36,783 bases of DNA from CAYOWK01 sp964407665 (GTDB lineage Bacteria; Pseudomonadota; Alphaproteobacteria; Caulobacterales; Hyphomonadaceae). Where the stretch lies: assembly GCA_964407665.1 (NCBI GenBank), contig CAYOWK010000040.1, positions 1-36,783 of the forward strand, in the 5' to 3' direction. The notes under the pieces were generated by a model. It searched no databases and was not told the origin of the DNA. It saw only the letters and a list, made by a program, of their open reading frames with translations. This document shows, piece after piece, positions 24,516-31,829 of the stretch; within the stretch, counting starts at the first letter, position 1, and each line of letters begins with the position of its first letter. The position numbers and the translations under genes are program-made.

Positions 24516-25658
24516 ATGAATAACCAGACCAGCAGGTCTCGCCAGTGGCGGACCGCCGTTTCCGGGCTCGTGCTCGCCGCCTGTCTGGCTCCGGCGGCGC
24601 TGGCTCAGGCGGGTCCGGGCTTTGCGGCTCCCAAGACCAGCTGGGGCGCGCCCGACCTGCAGGGCGTCTGGACCAACTCTTCCATCACCAACCTCCAGCG
24701 CAACCCCCGCGTCTCGAAGCTGGTGCTGACGCCCGAGGAGGCGGCGACGCTGGAAGGCGCCGACTACTACAACAACCGCACCCGGGAAGACGCCAAGCCG
24801 GCTGATCCCAACGACACCAAGCTGCTCGACGGATCGGATTTGCTCTCCGGCGGCGGCTACAATGCCTTCTGGGTCGATCCCGGCACCAAGGTGGCGAACG
24901 TGAAGGGCGAGCTGCGCTCGTCCTGGATCGTCGAGCCCGCCAACGGCCGCATCCCCTACCGGCCCGAGAAGATGCCCGCCCGCGAGCGCGCCGCGCAGGC
25001 CGCCGCCGCCGCCGCTCCCACGGGCGCCGCGGCCGCCTCCGGGACAGTGCAGGGCCCCGGCGCGGTCGACCGCAATGCGGGCGGCGGCTATGGCAGCTAT
25101 GACGGCCCCGAGACCCGCCCGATCGGCGAGCGCTGCATCATCGGCTTCGGCAACACCGGCGGGCCGGTGATGAACAACGTGCTCTACAACAACCACTACA
25201 CCCTGGTGCAGTCGCCGACCCATGTCGTGCTGACGGTCGAGATGGTCAACGACGCGCGGATCATCCCCATTGTGTCGGGTCCTGACGCGGCGATGTTCCA
25301 GCCGGACGTCATCAAGCCGTGGCTGGGCGACAGCGTCGGCTGGTACGAGGGCGACACGCTGGTCATCAAGACCCGCAAGGTGAACCCCAAGCAGCGCGGC
25401 TACATCTCTGAAACGGGCGAGCTGACCGAGCGGATCTACCGCTGGTCGGACAAGCAGGTGGTGTACGAATTCACCGTCACCGATCCCTCGCTCTACACGC
25501 AGCCGTGGAAGGGCGAGCAGGCCTGGAACATCTCGCAGGAGCCGCAGTACGAGTACGCCTGCCATGAGGGGAACTACGCTCTTGGCGGCATTCTCGCCGG
25601 CGCCCGCAAGCAGGAGCGGGACGGCAAGCTCGTCGCCAACAACGCGACGGAGGAGTAG
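24516..25658 (+). CDS. Secreted protein of uncharacterised family, paralogue 2
   Basis: The 380-residue protein is a homologue of the protein at 10352-11422. It has a signal peptide (about 1-31, ending PAALAQA), GAPDLQGVWTNSSITNLQR, GERCIIGFGNTGGPVMNNVLYNN, VQSPTHVVLTVEM, NDARIIP, WLGDSVGWYEGDTLVI, LYTQPW and YEYACHEGNYALGG. It carries an extra Ala-rich, low-complexity insert (about residues 157-190, AAQAAAAAAPTGAAAASG) and a Gly-rich segment that paralogue 1 lacks. GGGAGG 5 bases upstream decides the start at 24516; ATG at 24513 and 24483 are in frame. Function is unknown. A CxxH-like CHEGNY element near the end is conserved in both copies. Confidence 0.8.
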   Translation: MNNQTSRSRQWRTAVSGLVLAACLAPAALAQAGPGFAAPKTSWGAPDLQGVWTNSSITNLQRNPRVSKLVLTPEEAATLEGADYYNNRTREDAKPADPNDTKLLDGSDLLSGGGYNAFWVDPGTKVANVKGELRSSWIVEPANGRIPYRPEKMPARERAAQAAAAAAPTGAAAASGTVQGPGAVDRNAGGGYGSYDGPETRPIGERCIIGFGNTGGPVMNNVLYNNHYTLVQSPTHVVLTVEMVNDARIIPIVSGPDAAMFQPDVIKPWLGDSVGWYEGDTLVIKTRKVNPKQRGYISETGELTERIYRWSDKQVVYEFTVTDPSLYTQPWKGEQAWNISQEPQYEYACHEGNYALGGILAGARKQERDGKLVANNATEE

Positions 25659-25681
25659 CGCCGCGAAAGCAGGCGCCCCGT

Positions 25682-25709
25682 GGCGGCGATCCGCATTTTG
25701 GTCGCCGCC
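25682..25709 (+). terminator. Possible hairpin after paralogue 2
   Basis: GGCGGCGA (25682-25689) and TCGCCGCC (25702-25709) form a perfect 8-bp stem with a 12-base loop, 23 bases after the paralogue 2 stop. There is no real T-run after it, so intrinsic termination would be weak. Confidence 0.35.
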
Positions 25710-25777
25710 GGTTTGCCTTCAGCGCCTCGCTGTGACGGATTGCCGAAAGGGTAATCGGTCGGACGGGAGGCTCGAAG

Positions 25778-26338
25778 ATGCGTGGCGTCATTTCTGCGGT
25801 ATGGCTGGCGGCAGGGCTGCTGGCGGTGGCGGCATGCGCGAGCGCGCCTGTGCAGACAGCGGCTGGCCCAGCATTTGACAGCGAGGGACGGTTCATCGTT
25901 CCCGCCGGAACGGACAGCTGGCCGACGGTCGGCGTCACGGTCGCCATGCAGTATGAGGGCGACGTCGGTGGCAAGACGCTCAACTCGGTGCGGCTTGATC
26001 CCGCGAGCTATGCAGCCTTCGTGAAAACAGGCGAATATCCAGTCGGCGCGATGCTGGAGCTTGAAATCCGCCGCATCCGGACTGACGACGAGCTGGCCCG
26101 CGAGGGATCGTTCCAGGGCGCGGTGGCGACGCACTCCATCCATATCAAGGACGAGAAGGCGGGCCCCGGCACGTGGACCTTTTACGGGTATCCGCCGGGA
26201 CAGACGCTGGGCCAGCCCATTGCCCGCACGGCCAACTGCTATTCCTGCCACGAAGAGCATGGCAAGACGGACACCACCTTCACCCAGTACTATCCGGCCA
26301 TGATGGAGGCGCGGGCGAAGGCGCCGGCGCACCCCTGA
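25778..26338 (+). CDS. Cytochrome P460 family lipoprotein
   Basis: The 186-residue protein has lipobox VAAC (Cys20). The mature part has the P460 layout: WPTVGVTVAMQYEGDVGG near the N-terminus, LNSVRLDPASYAAFVKTGEYPVGAMLELEIR, WTFYGYPP, and a single heme c motif CYSCH (Cys154, Cys157, His158) followed by HGKTDTTFTQYYP. In true P460 enzymes a Lys or Tyr cross-links to the heme, and they oxidise hydroxylamine or handle nitric oxide. Many relatives of this size are simple periplasmic c-type cytochromes with an unknown role. There is a nitronate monooxygenase next door on the opposite strand. It begins 119 bases after paralogue 2. Confidence 0.82.
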   Translation: MRGVISAVWLAAGLLAVAACASAPVQTAAGPAFDSEGRFIVPAGTDSWPTVGVTVAMQYEGDVGGKTLNSVRLDPASYAAFVKTGEYPVGAMLELEIRRIRTDDELAREGSFQGAVATHSIHIKDEKAGPGTWTFYGYPPGQTLGQPIARTANCYSCHEEHGKTDTTFTQYYPAMMEARAKAPAHP

Positions 26339-26400
26339 GCCGAAGGCTCGCCTGAGGCGCTGCCTGCCCGGCATCTGTAGAGCCCGTCACCGGCGCCCGG

Positions 26401-27465
26401 TCAGGTCGGGGTGGTGAGATCGTCCATCAGCGCCGCAACGGTGCGGTGCTTCAGAAGGGGCGCGGCCTGGCCGGCGTACAGCGCGAGGAAATCCGTTCCG
26501 CCCTGTTCGGCGCAGGCGCGCCTGAGGGGCGAGGTGAACCAGACCTCGATGGGGAAGGGCGGCAGCGTCCCGGAGCGCGCGTGCGGCTCCAGGGCTTCGA
26601 TCAGCCGGTTGGGAATGCCGCGTGCGAGCCGGCCCGAATAGGTGCGGGTCAGCACGGTCTGCCTGACGGCGGGGCTGAACAGCATGTCGCGATGCTGGGG
26701 CGCGGCGCCGGATTCCTCGCACGCCAGAAACGCCGTGCCGATCTGGGCGGCGGCTGCGCCCAGCGTCAGCGCGGCCTCGACGCCCGCGCGATCCGCGATG
26801 CCGCCGGCTGCGATCACCGGCCGCCGGATGCGGTTGGCGACGAGGCGAGTAAGCGTCAGTGTGCCCATCAGGCTGTCTTCGGCGCGATGGAGGAAGGACG
26901 GACGATGGCCCGCCGCCTCGAACCCGGTGGTCAGGATCATGTCGACCCCGGCGGCGTCCATCGCTTCGGCCTCGGCCAGCGTGGTGACGGCGCCGATGGT
27001 GACGATCCGGCGCCGGCTGCATTCCGCAAGAATGCGCGAGGAGGGCACGCCAAACACGAAGCTGAAGGCCGCTGGCCGGGCCTCCAGCACAGCTTCGACC
27101 TGATCCTCGAAGCGGTGGAAGAAGCGCTCTGGCGGCGCCGGGCGGTCGAGCCCGTATTCGCGATAGAACGGCTCGAAGATGCGCCAGGCCGCGTCGAACT
27201 GGTCGGGCGAGAGCGCGTCACCGCCGGGGTCATGGTCCGACGCCCACAGGTTCAGCGCAAAGGCGCCGCCGGTCAGGCTGCGAATGGTGCGGGCGATCTC
27301 GCCGATCTCGTCCGGGGAATTGGTGTAGGCGCCATACGATCCCAGCCCGCCGCGATTTGTCACCGCCGCCACGAGTGCGGGCGTGGATATGCCTCCGCCG
27401 AACGGCCCCTGGATGACGGGGTGGCTGATCTCCAGCCGGCGTGTCGCCTCTGTTCCCGCTTCCAT
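26401..27465 (-). CDS. Nitronate monooxygenase family protein
   Basis: The 354-residue protein is a TIM-barrel FMN enzyme. It shows HPVIQGPFGGGISTP (15-29), AVTNRGGLGSYGA, FGVPSS (138-143), GFEAAGHR (181-188), AAGGIAD (219-225) and QIGTAFLACEES (241-252), which are the usual FMN-binding landmarks of the nitronate monooxygenase/2-nitropropane dioxygenase family. The EAAGHR histidine is the likely catalytic base of nitronate oxidation, though many members have other substrates, including ene-reductase-like ones. It is divergently placed from an HxlR-type regulator, a common arrangement for redox enzymes, which suggests that regulator as its controller. Confidence 0.9.
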   Translation of the reverse strand: MEAGTEATRRLEISHPVIQGPFGGGISTPALVAAVTNRGGLGSYGAYTNSPDEIGEIARTIRSLTGGAFALNLWASDHDPGGDALSPDQFDAAWRIFEPFYREYGLDRPAPPERFFHRFEDQVEAVLEARPAAFSFVFGVPSSRILAECSRRRIVTIGAVTTLAEAEAMDAAGVDMILTTGFEAAGHRPSFLHRAEDSLMGTLTLTRLVANRIRRPVIAAGGIADRAGVEAALTLGAAAAQIGTAFLACEESGAAPQHRDMLFSPAVRQTVLTRTYSGRLARGIPNRLIEALEPHARSGTLPPFPIEVWFTSPLRRACAEQGGTDFLALYAGQAAPLLKHRTVAALMDDLTTPT

Positions 27466-27505
27466 GGCCGTTCCCTCGTGGTTGCGGGCCCGTGCCCCTG
27501 CCTCA

Positions 27506-27532
27506 CCAAGTAGGGTATCGAGTCACCCTTGG
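27506..27532. promoter_or_regulatory. Candidate operator between nitronate monooxygenase and HxlR gene
   Basis: CCAAG, TA, GGGT on the left and ACCC, TTGG on the right form an imperfect inverted repeat around ATCGAGTC. It lies about 40-65 bases upstream of the nitronate monooxygenase start and 70-95 before the regulator start. Position and symmetry fit an HxlR-type dimer site; no match to a known box is claimed. Confidence 0.4.
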
Positions 27533-27599
27533 AAACCAGATGGCGGGATGTTCCTGCGAGTTGCTGATTTCCAGCCGTTGACCCGAGGGCCCCGAGGCA

Positions 27600-27964
27600 A
27601 TGATACAGCGCATGCGCAAGAGCACGGTGCGCCCGCCCGAGAAGCTGTGCCCGATCGGAACCTGCATGCTGGTGCTGGGCGGCGCGTGGACGCCGAACTC
27701 ATCTGGTATCTGTCGGAAGGCCACCGCCGCTGCAGCGAGCTGAAGGCGGACATGACGCCGATCTCGGCCAGGGTGCTGTCATCCCACCTGAAGGAGCTGA
27801 ATCTGAAAGGCGTCATCAACCGCAGCGTGCTCGATACGTCGCCGCCATCGGTGGAGTATGCGCTGACCGGGCAGGGCGGCGGACTCGTGCCCGCAATCCG
27901 CGCCATTGCCCGTATGGGCTACAAGCTGAAGCATCAGGGGGGCGGGCGACCTGACAGGACTTGA
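27600..27964 (+). pseudogene. HxlR-family transcriptional regulator, frameshifted
   Basis: Two frames together give a full HxlR winged-helix protein. From ATG 27600 (or 27612) the first frame reads MRKSTVRPPEKLCPIGTCM, then LVLGGAWTP, with the conserved redox-type cysteine in CPIG and the GGAWTP motif. After about 27695 the match moves to another frame: ELIWYLSEGHRRCSEL, ISARVLSSHLKEL, VEYALTGQGG, to a stop at 27962-27964. One G appears missing in CGCCGAACTC, where CCGGAACTC would restore WTPELIW. The product as read would be a truncated peptide with no DNA-binding helix. A sequencing error or ribosomal frameshifting cannot be excluded. It diverges from nitronate monooxygenase and ends 14 bases before the chemoreceptor gene. 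Confidence 0.8.
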
Positions 27965-27978
27965 GTGGACTGAAGCTG

Positions 27979-29958
27979 TCAGGCGGCAGTCCGCTTGAGG
28001 AGGCGGTCGATGGAGACCCTAAGCTCGTCGGACGTGCCGCGGAGCCGTTCGGCAGCCTGGCGTGAGCCGCTTGCCACACGGTTCGTCTCGGCGGAGACAC
28101 GTGCAACCTCCGAGATGCCGTCGGCGACTTCGCGTACGCGCGCCAGGGTCTGGCTCGCCTCCTCGCTGATTGCAATTGTCGCTTCGGACTGCTCTGTGAC
28201 GGCGGCGGCAATACCATCTGCGGCGCTGTCGGACGTGGTCGACGCCTTCAGGATCTCGACGACTGCGCTTGAAGCGTCCCGCGCCGCCGATCCTATTCTG
28301 GCGGCCTCGTCGTCGATCTCGCTGACTGCGCGCTTGGTTTGTTCCGACAGGGCTTTCACCTCGCTGGCGACAACTGAGAAGCCACGACCGGCATCCCCCG
28401 CTCTTGCCGCCTCGATCGCGGCGTTTAGCGCAAGGAGGTTGGTTTTCTCGGCGATCGATCTGATCAGTTCCGCCACACGGCCGATCTCGCCGGCCGCGTC
28501 CCGAAGCGCCGACATTTTCTCTCCTGCGGCTGTCGATTGACTGCGGACGCCCCTACTGGCTTCCGAGGCTTCGCGCGTGCGGGCCTGAATCTCTGAGATC
28601 GATGCAGTCAGCTGGCTTGTCGCGGCGGCCAGAGACTGCACATTGCCTGCCGCCCGTCCGCTATCGTCAAGCACGTGGCGCGTCCGTGCGGATGCATCTG
28701 CCGCCACGCCCTCAAGACGCCGGGAGTCGACGTCCATACGTTCGATGTCGGCGATGAAAGCCGCCATGGCGGTTTCTGTCTCAAGACGGAACTCGGCCAG
28801 GCCCTGTTCAAGGTCGGCCTGACGTTCGGCGGCGAGCCTTGCGGCATCACGGTTTTCGGCCTCGAGCCGCCGACGGAGGCTTTCCGCGTCGCGATATCCT
28901 GCGGCGGATGCGGCGAGGTCGCCCAGCTCGTCACGGCTCGCAATTCGTGGAATCACCACGTCGGTGGAGCCAGCCGCGACTGCCTTCATGGCGTCCGCGA
29001 TGTCCCGGACCGGATCCGTAATCGAGCGTGCGATCCGCATGGTCAGGAACAGGGATAGTCCGATACCTGTCAACGCCAGGATGGCGAGGATCGCCAGCGT
29101 AGCTCGTCTCTCCGCGTCGAGCCTGCGCGCCTGCAGCTGGCGGGTCGCGGACAGCTCTGCCGCCATGGAGTTCAGCTCTTCGATCCGGGCCTCATCCTCC
29201 AGCCGCATCCTCTCGACAAGCTGGTCAATGGCGGCTTGTTCCTCCGTCCAGTTTCTGAACGCGGCTTGATAGGCATCGACCTTGCGGAGCACGAGTGTGC
29301 GGCTCGCGGCGTCTAGCCCGGAAGCGTCGATGACATCGCGCAAGGTGCGGATGCTCCCCTCGAACTTCTCAAGGTAGCGCGCTTCGCCGCGCAGCATGAA
29401 GTCCTTCTCATGACGACGGAGGGTCAGCATCTCATTGCGCATGCGGAGCATGGTTGAATTGGTGGCGCGAATGCTGCCGCCCTCCGCGATCGCGCTCTCA
29501 ATCCAGTGGATGGCCGCGCGAAGCTCGCCCGTTAGTCCGGAGTCCTGGTTCAGGCCGAGACGGATCGATCGTTTCAGCAGGCTGTCGATCTCGTCCTTCC
29601 GCGCCAGCATGTCGGCGGCGACGTTTTCAGCGCGCGACTTCATGCCCCTCGACAGAAGATGGTCGAACAGGTCGAAAGCGGCAGGGGTGGAGTTCGCAGT
29701 CTCGCGGGCGGGGGAGAGAATTGCCGGGTCTTTCTCCTTGAGGAACCGTTCTGCGGCTTGAGCAATGTCGAGCTGTGAGGCTCGAAGCATCTCCAGGCCC
29801 AGCTGCGATTGCGCTAGATCGGCGCTCTCCCGGCCTGTCTGGTGCATGCGGATCTGGCCGACCACGCCAGCGGCGGCAAACAGCCCGAAGCCTCCCCCGA
29901 CGACAACCAGCAAAGCCCAAAATCGCTGTGTAACTGTCAGCGCTTGGAAGTTGAACAT
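27979..29958 (-). CDS. Methyl-accepting chemotaxis protein with HBM-like sensor
   Basis: The 659-residue protein has TM1 (about 12-34), a long helical periplasmic part (35-283), TM2 (286-308), HAMP (309-361) and a cytoplasmic signalling domain (about 400-659). Its tip is EKTNLLALNAAIEAARAG (504-521) with GRGFSVVASEVK. In the sensor, MLTLRRHEKDFMLRGEARYL (about 177-196) resembles the conserved motif of helical bimodular (HBM) domains, which sense small molecules. No CheR- or CheB-docking pentapeptide is seen at the C-terminus. No che genes are adjacent, so this is an orphan receptor. The start at 29958 follows a G-rich run and begins just before TM1. Confidence 0.93.
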   Translation of the reverse strand: MFNFQALTVTQRFWALLVVVGGGFGLFAAAGVVGQIRMHQTGRESADLAQSQLGLEMLRASQLDIAQAAERFLKEKDPAILSPARETANSTPAAFDLFDHLLSRGMKSRAENVAADMLARKDEIDSLLKRSIRLGLNQDSGLTGELRAAIHWIESAIAEGGSIRATNSTMLRMRNEMLTLRRHEKDFMLRGEARYLEKFEGSIRTLRDVIDASGLDAASRTLVLRKVDAYQAAFRNWTEEQAAIDQLVERMRLEDEARIEELNSMAAELSATRQLQARRLDAERRATLAILAILALTGIGLSLFLTMRIARSITDPVRDIADAMKAVAAGSTDVVIPRIASRDELGDLAASAAGYRDAESLRRRLEAENRDAARLAAERQADLEQGLAEFRLETETAMAAFIADIERMDVDSRRLEGVAADASARTRHVLDDSGRAAGNVQSLAAATSQLTASISEIQARTREASEASRGVRSQSTAAGEKMSALRDAAGEIGRVAELIRSIAEKTNLLALNAAIEAARAGDAGRGFSVVASEVKALSEQTKRAVSEIDDEAARIGSAARDASSAVVEILKASTTSDSAADGIAAAVTEQSEATIAISEEASQTLARVREVADGISEVARVSAETNRVASGSRQAAERLRGTSDELRVSIDRLLKRTAA

Positions 29959-30301
29959 TACGGGCCCCCCCCGGCAGTGCTACGTGCGGGTGCAAGCTCC
30001 GTCGAGAAGGTTACGGAACGCCTAAAAATTACCCACTTAAAGAAATGCCTGATTAATTGTTAGGCGCATATAGTCGCGCAGCCTGGGCGACGAGGTAAGA
30101 GAACTGTGAAATGGCGGCATTATATGCAGCCGTTACCGTCCCTCGCGCCCCTTTTTTGATCGTTCACTAGCAGACAGCACCGAGAATCCACGCTTTGACA
30201 GCGGAATAAGCGACCAGGAGTGGCCTGGCTTCAGTGTCCACGTCTGGGGTGCTGTATCAGGTCGGACGGATCCGGACCTTGGATTGTAGGAGGCGGAGGT
30301 C
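29959..30301. other. Intergenic stretch between chemoreceptor and ccrM
   Basis: No gene is supported in these 343 bases. Bases 30010-30070 are clearly richer in A/T than the surroundings and probably hold the chemoreceptor promoter. GCAT (30117-30120) and ATGC (30124-30127) form a short palindrome. A T6 run follows near 30154 without a convincing stem before it. Short open frames here lack ribosome-binding sites. Confidence 0.6.
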
Positions 30302-31459
30302 TCAGCTCAGTCCCATCTGCGTCCGGAACTGGCGGCGCAGCAGGTCGATGGGCGCGAAGCCTGCTTCAGCGCGATAGTGCCAGAAGGTCCAGCCATTGCA
30401 GGCCGGGGCGTTCTGGACATAGGCGCCCATGCGGTGGATCGAGCCGGCCTGATCGCCATTCGCGAGCGAGCCATCGGCGCGGATCCGCGCCACATGGCGG
30501 TTCTGCGGGCAGTACAGCCGGTCGCCTGGGCGCAGCAGGCCATGCTCGACCAGCGCCGAGAACGGAATGCGCGGCTCGGCCTTCTTGCTGGTGACGACGG
30601 CCAGGTCTTCGCTGGCGGCGGTGCGCACATTGTCGATGCGGGCCTGCGCGACGGCGGCGTAGTCCGGGTCGCGCTCGAGGCCGATGAAATGACGGCCCAG
30701 CAGCTTCGCAACGGCGCCGGTCGTGCCCGTGCCGAAGAACGGGTCCAGCACCACTTCGCCCGGATGCGTCGTGCCGACGATGATCCGGTGCAGCAGCGCT
30801 TCGGGCTTCTGCGTCGGGTGCGCCTTGCGGCCTTCGGAATCCTTCAGGCGTTCGCCGCCCGAGCAGATCGGGAAGGTCCACCAGTCGGAGCGCATCTGCA
30901 GGTCTTCATTGCCGGCCTTCAGCGCGTCGTAGTTGAAGGTGTAGCGCTTCTGCTCCTTCGAGCGCGTCGCCCAGATCAGCGTCTCGTGGGCGTTGGCCAG
31001 ACGCGTGCCCTTGAAGTTCGGCATCGGGTTGGACTTGTTCCACACCACATCGTTGAGGATCCAGAAGCCGAGGTCCTGAATGGCGGCGCCGACGCGGAAG
31101 ATGTTGTGGTAGCTGCCGATGACCCAGATGGCGCCGTCCGGCTTCAGCACACGGCGCGCAGCGCGCAGCCAGTCGCGGGTGAACTGGTCGTAGACGGCGA
31201 ATGAGTCGAACTTGTCCCAGTCATTGTCGACTGCGTCGACGTGCGAGTTGTCGGGACGCACGAGGTCGCCGCCGAGCTGCAGGTTGTAGGGCGGGTCTGC
31301 AAAGACGAGATCGACCGAGGCTTCCGGCAGGCTGTTCATCAGCGCAATGCAGTCGCCCAGCAGGATGCGATCCAGCGGCAGGCTGCCGCGAACGGCTTTC
31401 GCCGCTTCGCCCCTGGCCGCAGACGTCTTCTGACCGCGCTCGATCGTTTTGATCGCCAT
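30302..31459 (-). CDS. ccrM: CcrM-type adenine-N6 DNA methyltransferase (GANTC)
   Basis: The 385-residue protein is a beta-class N6-adenine methyltransferase: catalytic DPPYNL comes first (55-60) and SAM-binding DPFFGTGTTG later (239-248). RILLGDCIALMNSLP and AHPTQKPEALL are typical of CcrM. The C-terminal part (about 300-380: GLLRPGDRLY, GSIHRMGAYVQNAPACNGWTFW) is the extra domain needed by CcrM for DNA recognition. CcrM methylates the A of GANTC late in the cell cycle in Caulobacter and relatives. It is slightly longer than the Caulobacter protein (358 residues). There is no restriction enzyme nearby, so this is an orphan regulatory methyltransferase. The start MAIKTIERG at 31459 is chosen over a frame that stays open upstream across the promoter. 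Confidence 0.96.
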   Translation of the reverse strand: MAIKTIERGQKTSAARGEAAKAVRGSLPLDRILLGDCIALMNSLPEASVDLVFADPPYNLQLGGDLVRPDNSHVDAVDNDWDKFDSFAVYDQFTRDWLRAARRVLKPDGAIWVIGSYHNIFRVGAAIQDLGFWILNDVVWNKSNPMPNFKGTRLANAHETLIWATRSKEQKRYTFNYDALKAGNEDLQMRSDWWTFPICSGGERLKDSEGRKAHPTQKPEALLHRIIVGTTHPGEVVLDPFFGTGTTGAVAKLLGRHFIGLERDPDYAAVAQARIDNVRTAASEDLAVVTSKKAEPRIPFSALVEHGLLRPGDRLYCPQNRHVARIRADGSLANGDQAGSIHRMGAYVQNAPACNGWTFWHYRAEAGFAPIDLLRRQFRTQMGLS

Positions 31460-31503
31460 GACACATCTCACGCTACGCCGGACAATCCGGAACCGAGAAA
31501 CGA

Positions 31504-31546
31504 GAATCGGTGAATCGCGCGAAAAAAGTCTTAAGTTACAGGTTAA
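31504..31546 (-). promoter_or_regulatory. ccrM control region: two GANTC sites and CtrA-like TTAA pair
   Basis: GAATC occurs at 31504-31508 and 31512-31516, both GANTC methylation sites, about 45-57 bases before the ccrM start. Upstream on the coding strand lie TTAA at 31543-31546 and TTAA at 31531-31534, with 8 bases between them. The CtrA consensus is TTAA-N7-TTAA, so the spacing is one base off. In Caulobacter the ccrM promoter is activated by CtrA and carries two GANTC sites in its leader, so methylation feedback is the likely logic here too. Confidence 0.7.
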
Positions 31547-31557
31547 TAGGTCGGTAA

Positions 31558-31582
31558 TCTTCCCTAACGGGTTATGGGAAGA
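31558..31582. promoter_or_regulatory. Long palindrome between ccrM and the small membrane gene
   Basis: TCTTCCC (31558-31564) pairs with GGGAAGA (31576-31582), and inside them TAAC (31565-31568) pairs with GTTA (31571-31574). One unpaired T at 31575 is the only flaw. It lies between two divergent starts, so it is not a terminator of either gene. A protein-binding operator is most likely; the TAAC and GTTA cores resemble CtrA half-sites on opposite strands, which is inference. Confidence 0.6.
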
Positions 31583-31682
31583 TGACGTCGGCCCGACGAC
31601 TGCGCCTCGTTCGGCGGGCTGGCGCCGGCCCGATAGCTCTGCAATCCTCAGACCCGGAAGCTGAGCTGCGGAGGGCACAACC

Positions 31683-31808
31683 ATGGAAGACCTGGCCATC
31701 TGGATCGCGCTCGGCGCCGTCTTCATAAGCCTCATCCCTGTTTCCCTCGGAGTTGCTGTCGCAAGGAAGAACGCAAAGAAGAAAGAGCCGGGCGACGATG
31801 CGCCCTGA
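31683..31808 (+). CDS. Small 41-residue single-helix membrane protein
   Basis: The frame encodes MEDLAIWIALGAVFISLIPV, then SLGVAVARKNAKKKEPGDDAP. GGAGG lies 8 bases before the ATG, a textbook ribosome-binding site. The peptide has one membrane helix (about 4-27) with an acidic N-terminus and a strongly basic C-terminal tail, which predicts N-outside and C-inside. It starts about 220 bases from the ccrM start in the opposite direction and shares the control region, so it could be cell-cycle regulated. It is followed by the 3' end of the convergent radical SAM gene. No family is known to me. Confidence 0.65.
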   Translation: MEDLAIWIALGAVFISLIPVSLGVAVARKNAKKKEPGDDAP

Positions 31809-31829
31809 GGCAAGGGCAGGCCGCCCATC

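Noticed and set aside
26337..26349. Hairpin GAGCC-GAA-GGCTC after the P460 gene as a terminator
   Set aside because: The 5-bp stem overlaps the stop codon and no T-run follows.
30302..31459. Restriction-modification system around the DNA methyltransferase
   Set aside because: No restriction nuclease or specificity gene is adjacent, and the protein has the CcrM layout with a C-terminal recognition domain, so it is an orphan cell-cycle methyltransferase.
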